Assembly: GCF_039634365.2 (NCBI RefSeq)
Contig: NZ_CP155079.2
Coordinates: forward strand, 4,526,001 to 4,590,000
Reading direction: 5' to 3'
Origin: Mucilaginibacter sp. PAMB04168
Lineage (GTDB): Bacteria > Bacteroidota > Bacteroidia > Sphingobacteriales > Sphingobacteriaceae
Length of the DNA stretch: 64,000 nucleotides
Translations under genes and position numbers: made by a program
Shown: piece by piece, positions 1 through 9,012 of the stretch
How the letters are laid out: each line of letters starts with the position of its first letter
Position numbering within the stretch: the first letter of the stretch is position 1
Notes under the pieces: generated by a model
The model's input: only the letters and a program-made list of their open reading frames with translations
Database searches by the model: none
What the model was told of the DNA's origin: nothing

Positions 1-1
1 T

Positions 2-97
2 GACCGTATTTTAGATAAAATTTCGCAAAGTGGTTATGACAGCCTGAATAAGCACGAAAAAGAAGTATTGTTCCGGGCTAGTAAACATGACGGGTAA
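2..97 (+). CDS. C-terminal end of a probable rhomboid-family protein (partial)
   Basis: An open frame enters from the left edge and ends at TAA 95-97, giving a 31-residue tail with the stretch 'LDKISQSGYDSLNKHEKEVL'. In Bacteroidota, rhomboid-like intramembrane serine proteases often carry a C-terminal tail of this kind (DUF6576) and often precede an endonuclease/exonuclease/phosphatase-family gene, as here. The stop overlaps the next start (87) by 11 bases, which indicates an operon and probable translational coupling. The catalytic part lies outside the window, so the family assignment rests on the tail and gene order only. Confidence 0.55.
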   Translation, partial: DRILDKISQSGYDSLNKHEKEVLFRASKHDG

Positions 98-1208
98 AAA
101 AAAGAAGCTTAATATTCTAGATAGGTTATTTTTATGGCTGAGCGTTTTGCTCAGCCTGGGTTTACTTATCAGTTACCTTTCACCTGTAACCGATCCACGC
201 ACGTTTTGGCCAATTGCTTTCTTTGGCTTAGCCTATCCTTTCCTTTTGCTAGGTAATTGCCTGCTGGCGCTTTACTGGCTGCTACGCAAAAGCAAGTACA
301 TTGTAGTACCAGTAGTTAGCGTACTCCTAGGGATAAGCACCCTTAAGGACAACATCGGGTTTCGGTCATCAGGTAAAGCCGATGAAAATATAGAGTCTGC
401 AAATTCGGTTAGGTTAATGACCTACAATGCCCATAATTTTAAACCATACGGCGAAAAAAACGACCTCGCAACCAAGCAACAAATGCTGCAGTTAATTAGT
501 GATGAGCAGCCCGATGTTATAGGCATACAGGAGTTTTACAGCCGTAAACGCGGTCAGTATGCTATTAAAGACTCTATGTGTAAAATCATGCAGTCGCAGG
601 TTTACTATTTTGAGCCATTTAGTTTCAGCAATGAGGATGAGGCGATGGGCATAGCCGTGTTTTCAAAATATCCAATCGTTAACAAGGGTAACATTATTTT
701 ATCCGATGAGAGAAACAGCGGCAACCAGTGCCTGTACGTTGATATTAAAAAAGCCAACCACACCTTTCGCTTTTATAGCATTCACCTGCAATCTATTCAA
801 TTTGACCCTACTGATTATGATTACCTGAGCAAGGTATCTAAAGATGGCGGCGCTAACCTCGGCTCGTCTAAACGCATTGGCGGTAAACTAAAACGTGCAT
901 TTTTAAAACGCAGCGAACAGGTAATTAAAATAAAGAATCACGCTGCCAGCTGCCCCTACCCGTATGTTATTGCAGGTGATTTTAACGATACACCCGCATC
1001 ATACGCCGTGCACCAAATGGCTAAAGGACTTAAAAATGCATTCCGCGAGAAAGGATCGGGCTTTGCACGTACGTACAACGGTAGTTTTCCTAACTTCCAG
1101 ATAGACTATATTATGGCAAGCCCTAATATGAACGTTGCCAGTTATCATATTGTAAAAAAGCGCCTGTCAGACCATTATCCGGTTTGCAGCACCTTGCTGT
1201 TTAAGTAA
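87..1208 (+). CDS. Membrane-anchored endonuclease/exonuclease/phosphatase (EEP) family protein
   Basis: A 373-residue protein with a hydrophobic N-terminal third (about 12-31, 41-65 and 71-84, so probably three membrane segments) and a metal-dependent phosphohydrolase domain from about residue 108. The EEP motifs are in order: NAHNF (114-118), QEF (148-150), GDFND (297-301) with the catalytic Asp/Asn, and SDHYPV (361-366) with the terminal catalytic His. The family includes DNases, sphingomyelinases and inositol phosphatases; the substrate cannot be read from sequence. Three N-terminal segments would put the domain outside the cytoplasmic membrane, by inference. It overlaps the preceding gene by 11 bases and is likely co-transcribed with it. 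Confidence 0.85.
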   Translation: MTGKKKKLNILDRLFLWLSVLLSLGLLISYLSPVTDPRTFWPIAFFGLAYPFLLLGNCLLALYWLLRKSKYIVVPVVSVLLGISTLKDNIGFRSSGKADENIESANSVRLMTYNAHNFKPYGEKNDLATKQQMLQLISDEQPDVIGIQEFYSRKRGQYAIKDSMCKIMQSQVYYFEPFSFSNEDEAMGIAVFSKYPIVNKGNIILSDERNSGNQCLYVDIKKANHTFRFYSIHLQSIQFDPTDYDYLSKVSKDGGANLGSSKRIGGKLKRAFLKRSEQVIKIKNHAASCPYPYVIAGDFNDTPASYAVHQMAKGLKNAFREKGSGFARTYNGSFPNFQIDYIMASPNMNVASYHIVKKRLSDHYPVCSTLLFK

Positions 1209-1270
1209 GGTTTATGCCATTTCTAACAGCATAGTTTACTGCAAACATTACTACCCTGAATTAAAAATTG

Positions 1271-1278
1271 TAAGTTTG
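1271..1278 (+). promoter_or_regulatory. Bacteroidota -7 promoter box before cysS
   Basis: TAAGTTTG fits the Bacteroidota primary-sigma -7 consensus TAnnTTTG exactly and ends 5 bases before the cysS ATG. The implied leader is only a few bases long. No clear -33 TTTG is visible at the usual spacing. Confidence 0.6.
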
Positions 1279-1283
1279 CGCCC

Positions 1284-2744
1284 ATGACACAAACGGTATT
1301 TGTTTACAATACTTTAACCCGTACCAAAGAAGAATTTATTCCGCTTGATGCCCCTTATGTAGGCATGTATGTTTGCGGCCCTACCGTGTACAGCGATGCC
1401 CATTTGGGTAACGCCCGTACGTATATATCATTCGATCTGATTTTCCGCTACCTTACGCACTTAGGTTACAAGGTACGCTATGTACGCAATATAACCGATG
1501 CCGGCCACCTGGAAGGTGATGCTGATGAAGGCGAAGACAAAATTTCAAAGAAGGCAAAACTGGCTAAGCTGGAGCCTATGGAAATTGTGCAAAAGTACAG
1601 CACTGGCTTTCATGATATAATGCGTGAGTTTAACGTATTGCCTCCCAGCATTGAGCCCACTGCCACCGGCCACATTATTGAGCAGATTGAGCTGGTAAAG
1701 ATTATGCTGGATAAGGGCTATGCTTACGAAGTAGATGGCTCTATTTACTTTGACGTTGAAAAATATAACCAGGGAACTGATTATGGCGTACTAAGTGGCC
1801 GCCACCTGGAAGACCTGTTAACCAATACCCGTACCCTTGGTGGCCAGGATGAAAAGCGCGGCAGGCTCGATTTTGCGCTTTGGATTAAAGCCAAGCCCGA
1901 GCACTTAATGAAATGGCCCTCACCCTGGAGTGTGGGTTTTCCTGGCTGGCATTTAGAATGCTCGGCCATGAGCCATAAATATTTAGGTGAGCAATTTGAT
2001 ATTCATGGTGGCGGTATTGATTTAATTCCAACCCATCACACCAATGAGGTAGCTCAAAACACAGCCTGCTATGGTAAAAACCCGGCCAAGTACTGGGTAC
2101 ACACCAATATGCTTACCGTTAACGGGCAAAAAATGTCAAAATCATTAGGCAATAGCTTTTTACCACATGAGTTATTTAGCGGCAACAACAGTATCCTGAA
2201 TAAAGGGTACAGCCCTATGACGGTGCGTTTCTTTATGTTGCAAGCTCATTACCGCAGTACGCTCGATTTTAGTAATGATGCTATGGAAGCCTCCGAAAAA
2301 GGTTTCAAACGGTTAATGAATGCTTATACTTTATTGGATGGCTTAAAGCCTTCTTCGGGAACTGAGGTAGAAATACAGCCCTTATCTGACCGTTGTTACC
2401 AAGCCTTAAACGACGATTTTAACAGCCCGGTGTTAATTGCCGAATTGTTTGAAGCTTCGCGTATCATTAATTCAGTGCATGACGGCAAGCTAAAAATTGA
2501 CGAGGCGAACCTGCAATTGCTAAAAACCTTGATGCAGACCTTTGTGACCGGCATTTTGGGCTTAAGGAACGAACAGGCCAGCACTGATGAACTACCTCAG
2601 GTGCTCGATTTTATTGTGAATCTGCGAAGCGAAGCTAAGTTTAACCGCGACTATGCCACTTCAGATAAAATACGCGATGGCCTGCAAAAAATAGGTTTTC
2701 AGCTTAAAGACAGCAAGGAAGGCACTACCTGGAATAAAGCCTGA
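1284..2744 (+). CDS. cysS: Cysteine--tRNA ligase
   Basis: A class I aminoacyl-tRNA synthetase of 486 residues, close to the usual length, that charges tRNA-Cys in the cytoplasm. The opening strand carries CGPTVYSDAHLGN (31-43) with the HIGH-type motif HLGN and zinc ligand Cys31. GWHLEC holds a further zinc ligand (Cys226) and HGGGIDL follows. The KMSKS loop is at 283-287, followed by the helical anticodon-binding region. It is a single gene behind its own -7 box and converges with the next gene, 5 bases away. Nothing is missing or truncated. Confidence 0.97.
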   Translation: MTQTVFVYNTLTRTKEEFIPLDAPYVGMYVCGPTVYSDAHLGNARTYISFDLIFRYLTHLGYKVRYVRNITDAGHLEGDADEGEDKISKKAKLAKLEPMEIVQKYSTGFHDIMREFNVLPPSIEPTATGHIIEQIELVKIMLDKGYAYEVDGSIYFDVEKYNQGTDYGVLSGRHLEDLLTNTRTLGGQDEKRGRLDFALWIKAKPEHLMKWPSPWSVGFPGWHLECSAMSHKYLGEQFDIHGGGIDLIPTHHTNEVAQNTACYGKNPAKYWVHTNMLTVNGQKMSKSLGNSFLPHELFSGNNSILNKGYSPMTVRFFMLQAHYRSTLDFSNDAMEASEKGFKRLMNAYTLLDGLKPSSGTEVEIQPLSDRCYQALNDDFNSPVLIAELFEASRIINSVHDGKLKIDEANLQLLKTLMQTFVTGILGLRNEQASTDELPQVLDFIVNLRSEAKFNRDYATSDKIRDGLQKIGFQLKDSKEGTTWNKA

Positions 2745-2749
2745 TATCA

Positions 2750-3430
2750 TTATAAAGTATTGTAATAATCAAATATTTTAGCCAGGTCTTCATCCTTTTT
2801 AAAGTTAAGGCCTGCTGTTTTTAAGTAAACGTCCAGTTCAGTTTTCTTATCGGCCAGCGCAGTTAATACTGCGCTTTTGCTTTTTTCAAACTTTTCAAGC
2901 TTGTTGTTTTTATAAACGTAGTAATTGGTATAATCCTGAAATTTCCTGGTTTCGGTGGCATCGTAATTTTTCACTTTGTTGAGTAGTTTGCCCTGATGTT
3001 TGAGTAAAGCCACTTTACCATTGCTCGATAATACCTCGTAATAAGAACCTGCTGTTTGCTTATCTATTGCCGGATAGCCGTTGGCAAACATTGGCGATAG
3101 CGGCGTGTAGATAGTGAAAGACTTTATTTGCTCTTCAAACTTCATGGCTTTGTCGCTGGTATCATAAACAAAGAGCAACATATCATCATACAAATTGTAA
3201 TTCAATTTTATATTGTCATACACCTTGCCCGTAGTTGTTACGGCCTTACCTGGCAGAAACTTGTTATACATAAACGGGGTTCCATCCACATCCTCGTAAG
3301 TCCCTTTCCTAATTAGTCCGTTTTCGCCATTCACAAAATATTCCACAACTGTGGATGTTGATTGTGCGCTAACCTTAAATACTGTTAAAAGTAAAACAAA
3401 GAAGAATAAGGCGGGTTTAGATAGGTTCAT
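2750..3430 (-). CDS. Secreted hypothetical protein
   Basis: I do not recognise the family. The 226-residue product begins with a signal peptide (MNLSKPALFFFVLLLTVFKV, cleavage probably after SAQ near residue 23). The rest is soluble, rich in Lys and Tyr, with alternating hydrophobic residues suggesting beta strands up to about 150 and then a Lys/Glu-rich helical tail (DLAKIFDYY near the end). No cysteines or recognisable catalytic motif are visible. It is probably periplasmic or surface-exposed. It is transcribed toward cysS with a 5-base gap and has its own 265-base upstream region shared with the divergent gene at 3696. Confidence 0.75.
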   Translation of the reverse strand: MNLSKPALFFFVLLLTVFKVSAQSTSTVVEYFVNGENGLIRKGTYEDVDGTPFMYNKFLPGKAVTTTGKVYDNIKLNYNLYDDMLLFVYDTSDKAMKFEEQIKSFTIYTPLSPMFANGYPAIDKQTAGSYYEVLSSNGKVALLKHQGKLLNKVKNYDATETRKFQDYTNYYVYKNNKLEKFEKSKSAVLTALADKKTELDVYLKTAGLNFKKDEDLAKIFDYYNTL

Positions 3431-3695
3431 GACTAAAAGCTGTTAATGTTAATGAAAATAGTGTATAGGGTATGTAATGCCATTGAAACGCCGGCAAATA
3501 AATCACTAACAAAATAGTGATGATTGGCCACTTATCAAAAAAATCATAGCTTATTTGATTTAAAGATCAGACAATTAGCGTTTCGTATAGTTCCATTCAC
3601 AATATTTTCAACCAATTTTAGTTATATCAATTTGCATTTATCGCTTTAATTTAAGTAATCTTACCGCTTCATTTAAGCAAAGCTTCAATCTAAAT

Positions 3696-4571
3696 ATGAA
3701 AATGAACAAAGCTATATTGGCTGTAGCCTCCCTGAGTTTTTACGCCTTAACGGCAACTGCGCAAAAAAGCGCCTCTGTACAAACCGTAGTTAAAGCCGAA
3801 GAAGATTTTGTAAAACAGACCAGCCGCAAAGGCATCAAAGAAGCATTCCTGGCAGTAGCCGATGCCGAGGGCATTGTTTTTAAACCAGAGCCCATTAAAA
3901 TAACTGATTTTTACGGCCGTATTGATAAGCAGCCGGGTACCCTTACCTGGCAGCCAAAATTTGCACGTATATCTGCCAACGGCGATTTGGCTTTTACGGC
4001 CGGCCCATATGTTTACCAAAACGGCAAAACCGATGATGACAAGGTATATGGTGACTATGTATCGTTATGGCGTTTGGATGCAGCTACCAATAGTTTAAAG
4101 CTGCTGATGAACATGGGTATACAACACCCGCCAAGCACCAGAACACAGTTAACTGATATTAAGGATCCTAATTCCACAACTTTGGTAGCCGCCAGCAAAG
4201 ATCCATTTAATCCTAAAAAGATTATTATGGATAACGACCGCCAGTTTAACCAGGGGCTTAAAATATCAACTTTAGGCGCTTACAAAGAATTTTTTACGCC
4301 CGAAGGTCACTTATACTTTCCTGGTTTTGAACCCATGTCGGGCATAGATCAGTCCTTGAAATTTGTAGCAAATCAGGCTATCACTATCTCTGGCGAAACC
4401 ATAAATGCAGGCCGCGCAACCAGCAATGATCTGGCTTATAGCCAGGGTCGTGCCCGCATTCGCAAAGGCAACATTGTAAGCAATTACAATTACCTGCGCG
4501 TTTGGGAAATGGATGGCCAACATCGTTGGAACATCATACTGGAAATTTACTCGGCTATCGAAAACGAATAA
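3696..4571 (+). CDS. Secreted protein with two NTF2-like (DUF4440-type) domains
   Basis: A 291-residue protein with a signal peptide (first about 22 residues, ending ATAQ). Two related segments follow. The first (about 30-130) opens 'VKAEEDFVKQTSRKGIKEAF', has 'DLAFTAGPYVYQ' and ends in YGDYVSLWRL. The second (about 170-288) opens 'IIMDNDRQFNQGLKISTLGA', has 'DLAYSQGRARIRK' and ends in NYLRVWEMDGQHRW. That order of helix, strand and Trp-containing strand is the NTF2/SnoaL-like cone fold seen in DUF4440 proteins, so this is probably an internal duplication. Function is unknown; these folds often bind small molecules. A strong terminator follows. Confidence 0.75.
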   Translation: MKMNKAILAVASLSFYALTATAQKSASVQTVVKAEEDFVKQTSRKGIKEAFLAVADAEGIVFKPEPIKITDFYGRIDKQPGTLTWQPKFARISANGDLAFTAGPYVYQNGKTDDDKVYGDYVSLWRLDAATNSLKLLMNMGIQHPPSTRTQLTDIKDPNSTTLVAASKDPFNPKKIIMDNDRQFNQGLKISTLGAYKEFFTPEGHLYFPGFEPMSGIDQSLKFVANQAITISGETINAGRATSNDLAYSQGRARIRKGNIVSNYNYLRVWEMDGQHRWNIILEIYSAIENE

Positions 4572-4584
4572 ACAATTCTACCAT

Positions 4585-4625
4585 AAAACACAAAAGCCTG
4601 CTTTGTAAGCGGGCTTTTGTGTTTT
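4585..4625 (+). terminator. Rho-independent terminator
   Basis: A long hairpin pairs AAAACACAAAAGCC with GGGCTTTTGTGTTTT, with a T-rich 3' arm. It ends the NTF2-like gene and separates it from the ABC operon, which is why the ABC gene start is placed at 4706 rather than at an in-frame ATG upstream (4502). Confidence 0.85.
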
Positions 4626-4705
4626 GTAACATTATTGGCTGCAGCTCATCTAATGGCATAAATACTGGCAATATACTTTGTATATTTCACCCAAATGATG
4701 ATGTT

Positions 4706-5479
4706 ATGAGTGATACTCCATTAATACAAATACGCAACCTTTCCAAATCGTACGGCAGCAAATTGGTGCTCAAAAATTTGTCGCTTGATATTTACCCCGG
4801 GCAGGTTATTGGTTATATAGGTCCAAACGGTGCAGGCAAATCTACCACAGTTAAAATACTTACCGGGCTTATACCCGAGTTTGGCGGCGAGGTACTGGTT
4901 GATGGCATCAGCATGCAGCAGGATCCGCAGGAGATCAAAAAACGCATTGGCTATGTACCTGAAAATGCCGAGTTGTACGACGTGCTCACCCCCATGGAAT
5001 ACCTGGACTTTATTGGCAAATTGTATGACATGGATGAGGATCAATTGCATACCCGCGCGGCACGGTTACTTACTGCCTTTGGCTTGGGCAATAATAAAGA
5101 CGACCGTATGGACACCTTCTCCAAAGGGATGAAGCAAAAGGTGCTGCTTATATCGGGCATTATACACAATCCGCAAATCATCATACTTGACGAGCCGCTC
5201 TCGGGTTTGGATGCCAACGCGGTAATTATGATCAAGGAACTGATTATGCGCCTTTCGCAGGAAGGAAAAACCATATTTTATTGCTCACACATGATGGATG
5301 TGGTTGAAAAAGTATCAGACCGTATCCTGCTTATAAACAAAGGCGAAATTATTGCCGATGGCACATTTGAGTCGTTAAAGCAAAACCATGCCGACACGCT
5401 GGAACGCGTTTTTGCCAAACTTACCGGCCGCGATGAAGACACCAGTGAGGCTGATGCCATTATTAACGCATTTGATTAA
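4706..5479 (+). CDS. ABC transporter ATP-binding protein
   Basis: A 257-residue ATPase subunit beginning MSDTPLIQIRNLSKSYG. Walker A is GPNGAGKST (39-47), the signature is the degenerate FSKGMKQ (138-144, in place of LSGGQ, as is common in ABC-2 type exporters), Walker B is IIILDEP (158-164), and the H-loop His is 195 (CSH). The frame is open further upstream to 4502, but that would overlap the previous gene and its terminator, so the start at 4706 is preferred. It is followed 12 bases later by its permease. The pair most resembles ABC-2 type drug, lipid or gliding-type exporters; the substrate is unknown. Confidence 0.92.
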   Translation: MSDTPLIQIRNLSKSYGSKLVLKNLSLDIYPGQVIGYIGPNGAGKSTTVKILTGLIPEFGGEVLVDGISMQQDPQEIKKRIGYVPENAELYDVLTPMEYLDFIGKLYDMDEDQLHTRAARLLTAFGLGNNKDDRMDTFSKGMKQKVLLISGIIHNPQIIILDEPLSGLDANAVIMIKELIMRLSQEGKTIFYCSHMMDVVEKVSDRILLINKGEIIADGTFESLKQNHADTLERVFAKLTGRDEDTSEADAIINAFD

Positions 5480-5491
5480 TAACGGCCGGGT

Positions 5492-7201
5492 ATGAATAAA
5501 TTACTACTAAAGCTGGTAAACCTTTTAATGCCCCTGCTCGAAAGAACCGGGGTAGATACCTATCAGCTCTATCATATACTGCGGATAAAGCTGCAAATGG
5601 ACGATCGCAGGCCGAGCGCTATGTTTAGCCACCGCCGTAAAGCTGCAGCAACACCAGGCAAGGCCACCAGTTCCTGGGCTGTATCATTGGTTACGGTATT
5701 TGTAGGCGGCTTTATGGGGGTAACTTTATTGTTGTTCAAGGGCCCCATGACTGGTCAAACAGTTTACTTCAGCATGTTTATGGTAATGATGGCTTTAACG
5801 CTCATTACCGATTTTACCACCGTACTGCTTGATGTACGCGACCAGTACATTTTATTACCCCGTCCTGTGAGTGACCGCACACTGGCTATATCGCGTATTT
5901 TACACATCAGTATTTATGTTTTCAAGCTAGCCTTGTTGCAGGGTTTGGCAGGTATAGTAATTATAGGCTTTGTTGATGGTTTGCTGGCCGTACCGTTATT
6001 TATTGTGCAGATTGTACAGATCACCTTTCTGAGCATTGTACTGGTAAACGTGGTATACCTTATACTCATGAGAACCGTATCACCCGAACGGTTTAAAGAC
6101 GTAATCAGCTACTTCCAGATCGGATTTTCGGTTGTTATTTTTGCCGCCTATTACCTGCTGCCCAGGTTAATTGACGTATCAGATTTAGCCAGAATAGAGT
6201 TACTACATCATACTTGGTCGTACTTTATACCTCCGGTTTGGATTGCAGCCCTTAATGAAGTTTTAATCCATCCCGACAGGGCTACGCTTATAACCAGTTT
6301 AATGGCAATAATTGGCGTTACTGCTCCTTTGGTTGGTTTATGGCTGGTAGCTAAAGTATTAGCCCCCGGCTTTAATAAACGCCTGGCTGTAGCGGCTACA
6401 TCCGATGGCAATTCTACCAGCCCGGCTCCTGCCCACGGTGCCGGCAAAAAGCCAAAATTCGACCTGGTTGGTAAAATGGCCAATCTTTTAGCACCAAACC
6501 CGGTAGAAAATGCCGGCTTTCGTATTACCTGGAAACTGGCTGCCCGTGTACGCGAATTCAAATTAAAAGTATATCCTGCCTTTGCCTATGTGCCCATCTA
6601 CTTTGTATACTTTGCCTTAAATGGCAAAGGTAGCCTTGCCGACAGGTTTCATAAATTACAAGCCGGCTACTACTACATTTTTTTAATTTACTTAAGCACA
6701 TTTATTGTTTCATCAGTACTTCAGAACATTTCGTTTTCGGAAAAATTTAAACCGGCATGGATATATTATGCGCTGCCCATTAAGCAACCGGGCAAAATTC
6801 TATCGGGCATGTATAAGGCTGTAGTGGTATTGTATTATTTGCCCTACTGCATTATACTGGGTGGCATAAGTATAGCCATATGGGGCCCAAAAGTTATAAA
6901 CGACATTATACTGGCCTTTTTTGTAGGAATGATATATGGCATACTGATGGCGCTTTTTATGGTAAAAGGATTGCCGTTCTCTAAACCGGTGTTAATTAAG
7001 CAATCGGGCGGCCGCATAATTACTTCACTGCTCGTTATGAGCTTTATACTGGTAATAGGCGCCGGGCATTATGCGTTGATTAAGTTTGGCTTTGATATGG
7101 TTATCTGGATATTAATTATCCCAGCAGCTGTTGTATTTTGGATAATGCTTTACTACTACAAGCGCCAGGGCTGGGACATTATTGAACTGGAAGAGTTTTA
7201 A
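5492..7201 (+). CDS. ABC transporter permease
   Basis: A 569-residue polytopic membrane protein. After a roughly 60-residue amphipathic, basic N-terminus there are membrane segments at about 62-83 and 90-113 and further pairs to the C-terminus, ten or more in all. A hydrophilic stretch of about 60 residues (near 300-360) divides the two halves. It has no ATPase motifs, so it is the transmembrane partner of the ATPase encoded just upstream. The short spacing and a terminator after the gene make this a two-gene operon. No substrate-specific feature is recognisable. Confidence 0.85.
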   Translation: MNKLLLKLVNLLMPLLERTGVDTYQLYHILRIKLQMDDRRPSAMFSHRRKAAATPGKATSSWAVSLVTVFVGGFMGVTLLLFKGPMTGQTVYFSMFMVMMALTLITDFTTVLLDVRDQYILLPRPVSDRTLAISRILHISIYVFKLALLQGLAGIVIIGFVDGLLAVPLFIVQIVQITFLSIVLVNVVYLILMRTVSPERFKDVISYFQIGFSVVIFAAYYLLPRLIDVSDLARIELLHHTWSYFIPPVWIAALNEVLIHPDRATLITSLMAIIGVTAPLVGLWLVAKVLAPGFNKRLAVAATSDGNSTSPAPAHGAGKKPKFDLVGKMANLLAPNPVENAGFRITWKLAARVREFKLKVYPAFAYVPIYFVYFALNGKGSLADRFHKLQAGYYYIFLIYLSTFIVSSVLQNISFSEKFKPAWIYYALPIKQPGKILSGMYKAVVVLYYLPYCIILGGISIAIWGPKVINDIILAFFVGMIYGILMALFMVKGLPFSKPVLIKQSGGRIITSLLVMSFILVIGAGHYALIKFGFDMVIWILIIPAAVVFWIMLYYYKRQGWDIIELEEF

Positions 7202-7266
7202 TACCGGCTGATTTATTTACCCCTTGCTTAGCAAACTTAAACGCTGAGCCGAACAGATTCATATAC

Positions 7267-7299
7267 AAAAAAGCCCTGTATTGCTACAGGGCTTTTTTG
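7267..7299 (+). terminator. Bidirectional terminator between the ABC permease and SGNH hydrolase genes
   Basis: AAAAAAGCCCTGTA pairs with TACAGGGCTTTTTT around a 4-base loop. The A-tract on one side and T-tract on the other allow it to serve both converging genes. Confidence 0.9.
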
Positions 7300-7318
7300 T
7301 TATATGAGAATATTAATT

Positions 7319-8101
7319 TTAGTAACCCACTACAGTTTTAAAAATCGGAAAATCAACCAAGGTTTGATAGATAACACGGTGGCCGTTATTATTTAAATGT
7401 ATGCCATCACCAGCCGAATAGTACTTTAAAATACTCCATGTTGGCGAGCTTAATTTACGCAGGTAATCATCAACATGGCCCGGAAACATAGCTAATACCT
7501 TATCATTTAATATCTTAATACGTTTACGCTGATCCAGCAGTTGAAAATTACGAGGCTGAGTGCTTGTAATAATAAACTCTATACGTTTGGCAGCAATTTG
7601 ACCAATAATGTTCCGATAGTTGCTTATAATTTCTTCATCTCTGAAATTAAGGGCAATATCGTTAGTAGGCAAATTGATGATAACTAATGAAGGATTATAC
7701 TTGAGCGCAGCCGTTACATTTCTGTTGGTATCAGGCTTTGGCCTTATAGATGCAGGAGACGACCCGGTTTGCATGAGCTGGAAAGTGGTATACCCCCCTT
7801 TACCAAGGTTAATTAATTTAAAGGGCTTCTTATCGCGAACGAGTTTGGCGTTTAAGCGTCCAGCCCAGCATGAATCGGCTACACTCGCACCAAAACCGGC
7901 AGCAGTAGAAGAACCTATAATTACAATACGCTTAGTGGTATCAATTATCTTACCCGGATCTATATCTAACGGGTTAGATGGAACGTTAACGGTTGCATTG
8001 TCGTCGGCAAATTCATTTGTTAGTGAATCTTTTTTACAGGCAGTAGCCAGTAACACAACAGCAATAATAAGAACAGAACACTTAAGTTTTTTACAATACA
8101 T
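7319..8101 (-). CDS. SGNH/GDSL-family hydrolase lipoprotein
   Basis: A 260-residue lipoprotein: signal peptide with lipobox LLATAC (Cys22). SGNH blocks follow in order: block I IIGSSTAAGFG (about 61-71) with the nucleophile Ser in GSS instead of GDS, an Asn-containing block NLPTND (143-148), and block V DGIHLN (232-237) supplying the Asp-x-x-His pair. These enzymes are serine esterases or lipases acting on acyl or acetyl esters, often on polysaccharides. The lipid anchor points to the envelope. It converges with the ABC operon. Upstream is a 250-base AT-rich region shared with the divergent DUF892 gene. Confidence 0.85.
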   Translation of the reverse strand: MYCKKLKCSVLIIAVVLLATACKKDSLTNEFADDNATVNVPSNPLDIDPGKIIDTTKRIVIIGSSTAAGFGASVADSCWAGRLNAKLVRDKKPFKLINLGKGGYTTFQLMQTGSSPASIRPKPDTNRNVTAALKYNPSLVIINLPTNDIALNFRDEEIISNYRNIIGQIAAKRIEFIITSTQPRNFQLLDQRKRIKILNDKVLAMFPGHVDDYLRKLSSPTWSILKYYSAGDGIHLNNNGHRVIYQTLVDFPIFKTVVGY

Positions 8102-8351
8102 TTGTTATTAAGCAGGGATCGTAAATTTATAAATAATTTGTAAGAACAGCAATGTTGCAAATACTGTTTTTTCATTTTCTTTAATTGATTATCAGTAAGA
8201 TAATTTAGCCAAACTTCATATTATAAACTTTGTTATGCCTAATGAGGGCAGCAAACGGATATTTCACTTTATTAACAAATGTTAATAATTAGTTAAAACT
8301 GATGAAGCTCCGTAGCGTTAAGTGAGTACAGAAAAACAAAACATCTACATT

Positions 8352-8900
8352 ATGGCAACTACTAAAGCAAAAAAACAACCGGAGAATACCGAGAACGTTG
8401 AAGAATCAGCATTAAAAGAATTATTTGTTGACGAGTTAAAAGACATTTACTGGGCTGAGAAGCACCTGTCAAAAGCCTTGGTTAAATTAGCTAAAGCAGC
8501 TACTTCTGATGAACTGCGTGCATCATTAGAAACTCACAAAGAAGAAACCGACAATCAGGTAACCCGCCTTGAGCAGGTATTTGAACTGATAGGTGAAAAA
8601 GCATCAGCTAAAAAATGTGATGCTATGGAAGGTTTGATCGCGGAATCAGAAAGCATTGTTGAAGATACCGAAGACGGATCAATTACCCGTGACGCTGGCA
8701 TTATTTCAGCTGCTCAAAAATCAGAGCACTATGAAATTGCTTCATACGGCACCCTGCGCACACTGGCCAACACTTTAGGTTACAGCGAAGCAGCTCAATT
8801 GCTGGAAGAAACTTTAGCTGAAGAGAAAAAAACTGACGAGTTGTTAACTCAATTAGCCGAAAGCTCAATTAACATTGGCGCTAAAAGCGAAAAGGCATAA
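8352..8900 (+). CDS. Ferritin-like DUF892 (YciF-type) protein
   Basis: A 182-residue protein beginning MATTKAKKQPENTE. A Lys-rich tail precedes a four-helix DUF892 domain from about residue 22 (LKELFVDELKDIYWAEKHLS), with the Glu and His residues expected of a ferritin-like diiron bundle (DELKDIYWAEK, THKEE, KSEHYEIASYG). YciF-type proteins are linked to stress and stationary-phase responses in other bacteria; the activity here is unknown. A GTG 30 bases upstream (8322) is in frame, but the ATG at 8352 gives the usual family N-terminus. A strong terminator follows. Confidence 0.88.
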   Translation: MATTKAKKQPENTENVEESALKELFVDELKDIYWAEKHLSKALVKLAKAATSDELRASLETHKEETDNQVTRLEQVFELIGEKASAKKCDAMEGLIAESESIVEDTEDGSITRDAGIISAAQKSEHYEIASYGTLRTLANTLGYSEAAQLLEETLAEEKKTDELLTQLAESSINIGAKSEKA

Positions 8901-8921
8901 GCTATACATAGCTTTACAAAT

Positions 8922-8956
8922 AAAAAAAGCCATCCGATACTAGGATGGCTTTTTTT
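8922..8956 (+). terminator. Rho-independent terminator after the DUF892 gene
   Basis: AAAAAAAGCCATCC pairs with GGATGGCTTTTTTT around a 7-base loop, starting 21 bases after the stop codon. Confidence 0.9.
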
Positions 8957-8989
8957 ATTTACAACTAACTAACTTTATTAGCAATTCTT

Positions 8990-8997
8990 TATCTTTG
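8990..8997 (+). promoter_or_regulatory. -7 promoter box before pdeM
   Basis: TATCTTTG matches TAnnTTTG. It covers an in-frame TTG (8995), so that codon is unlikely to be translated, and the start is placed at ATG 9013, 15 bases downstream. Confidence 0.6.
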
Positions 8998-9012
8998 CAA
9001 CTCATAATCAAG

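Noticed and set aside
4502..4705. An in-frame upstream extension of the ABC ATPase
   Set aside because: It overlaps the previous gene and a strong terminator (4585-4625), and the extra 68 residues have no similarity to ABC proteins; the start at 4706 gives the normal N-terminus.
7620..8111. A 163-codon plus-strand open frame over the SGNH hydrolase gene
   Set aside because: It lies antisense to a complete lipoprotein gene with all catalytic blocks and shows no domain of its own.
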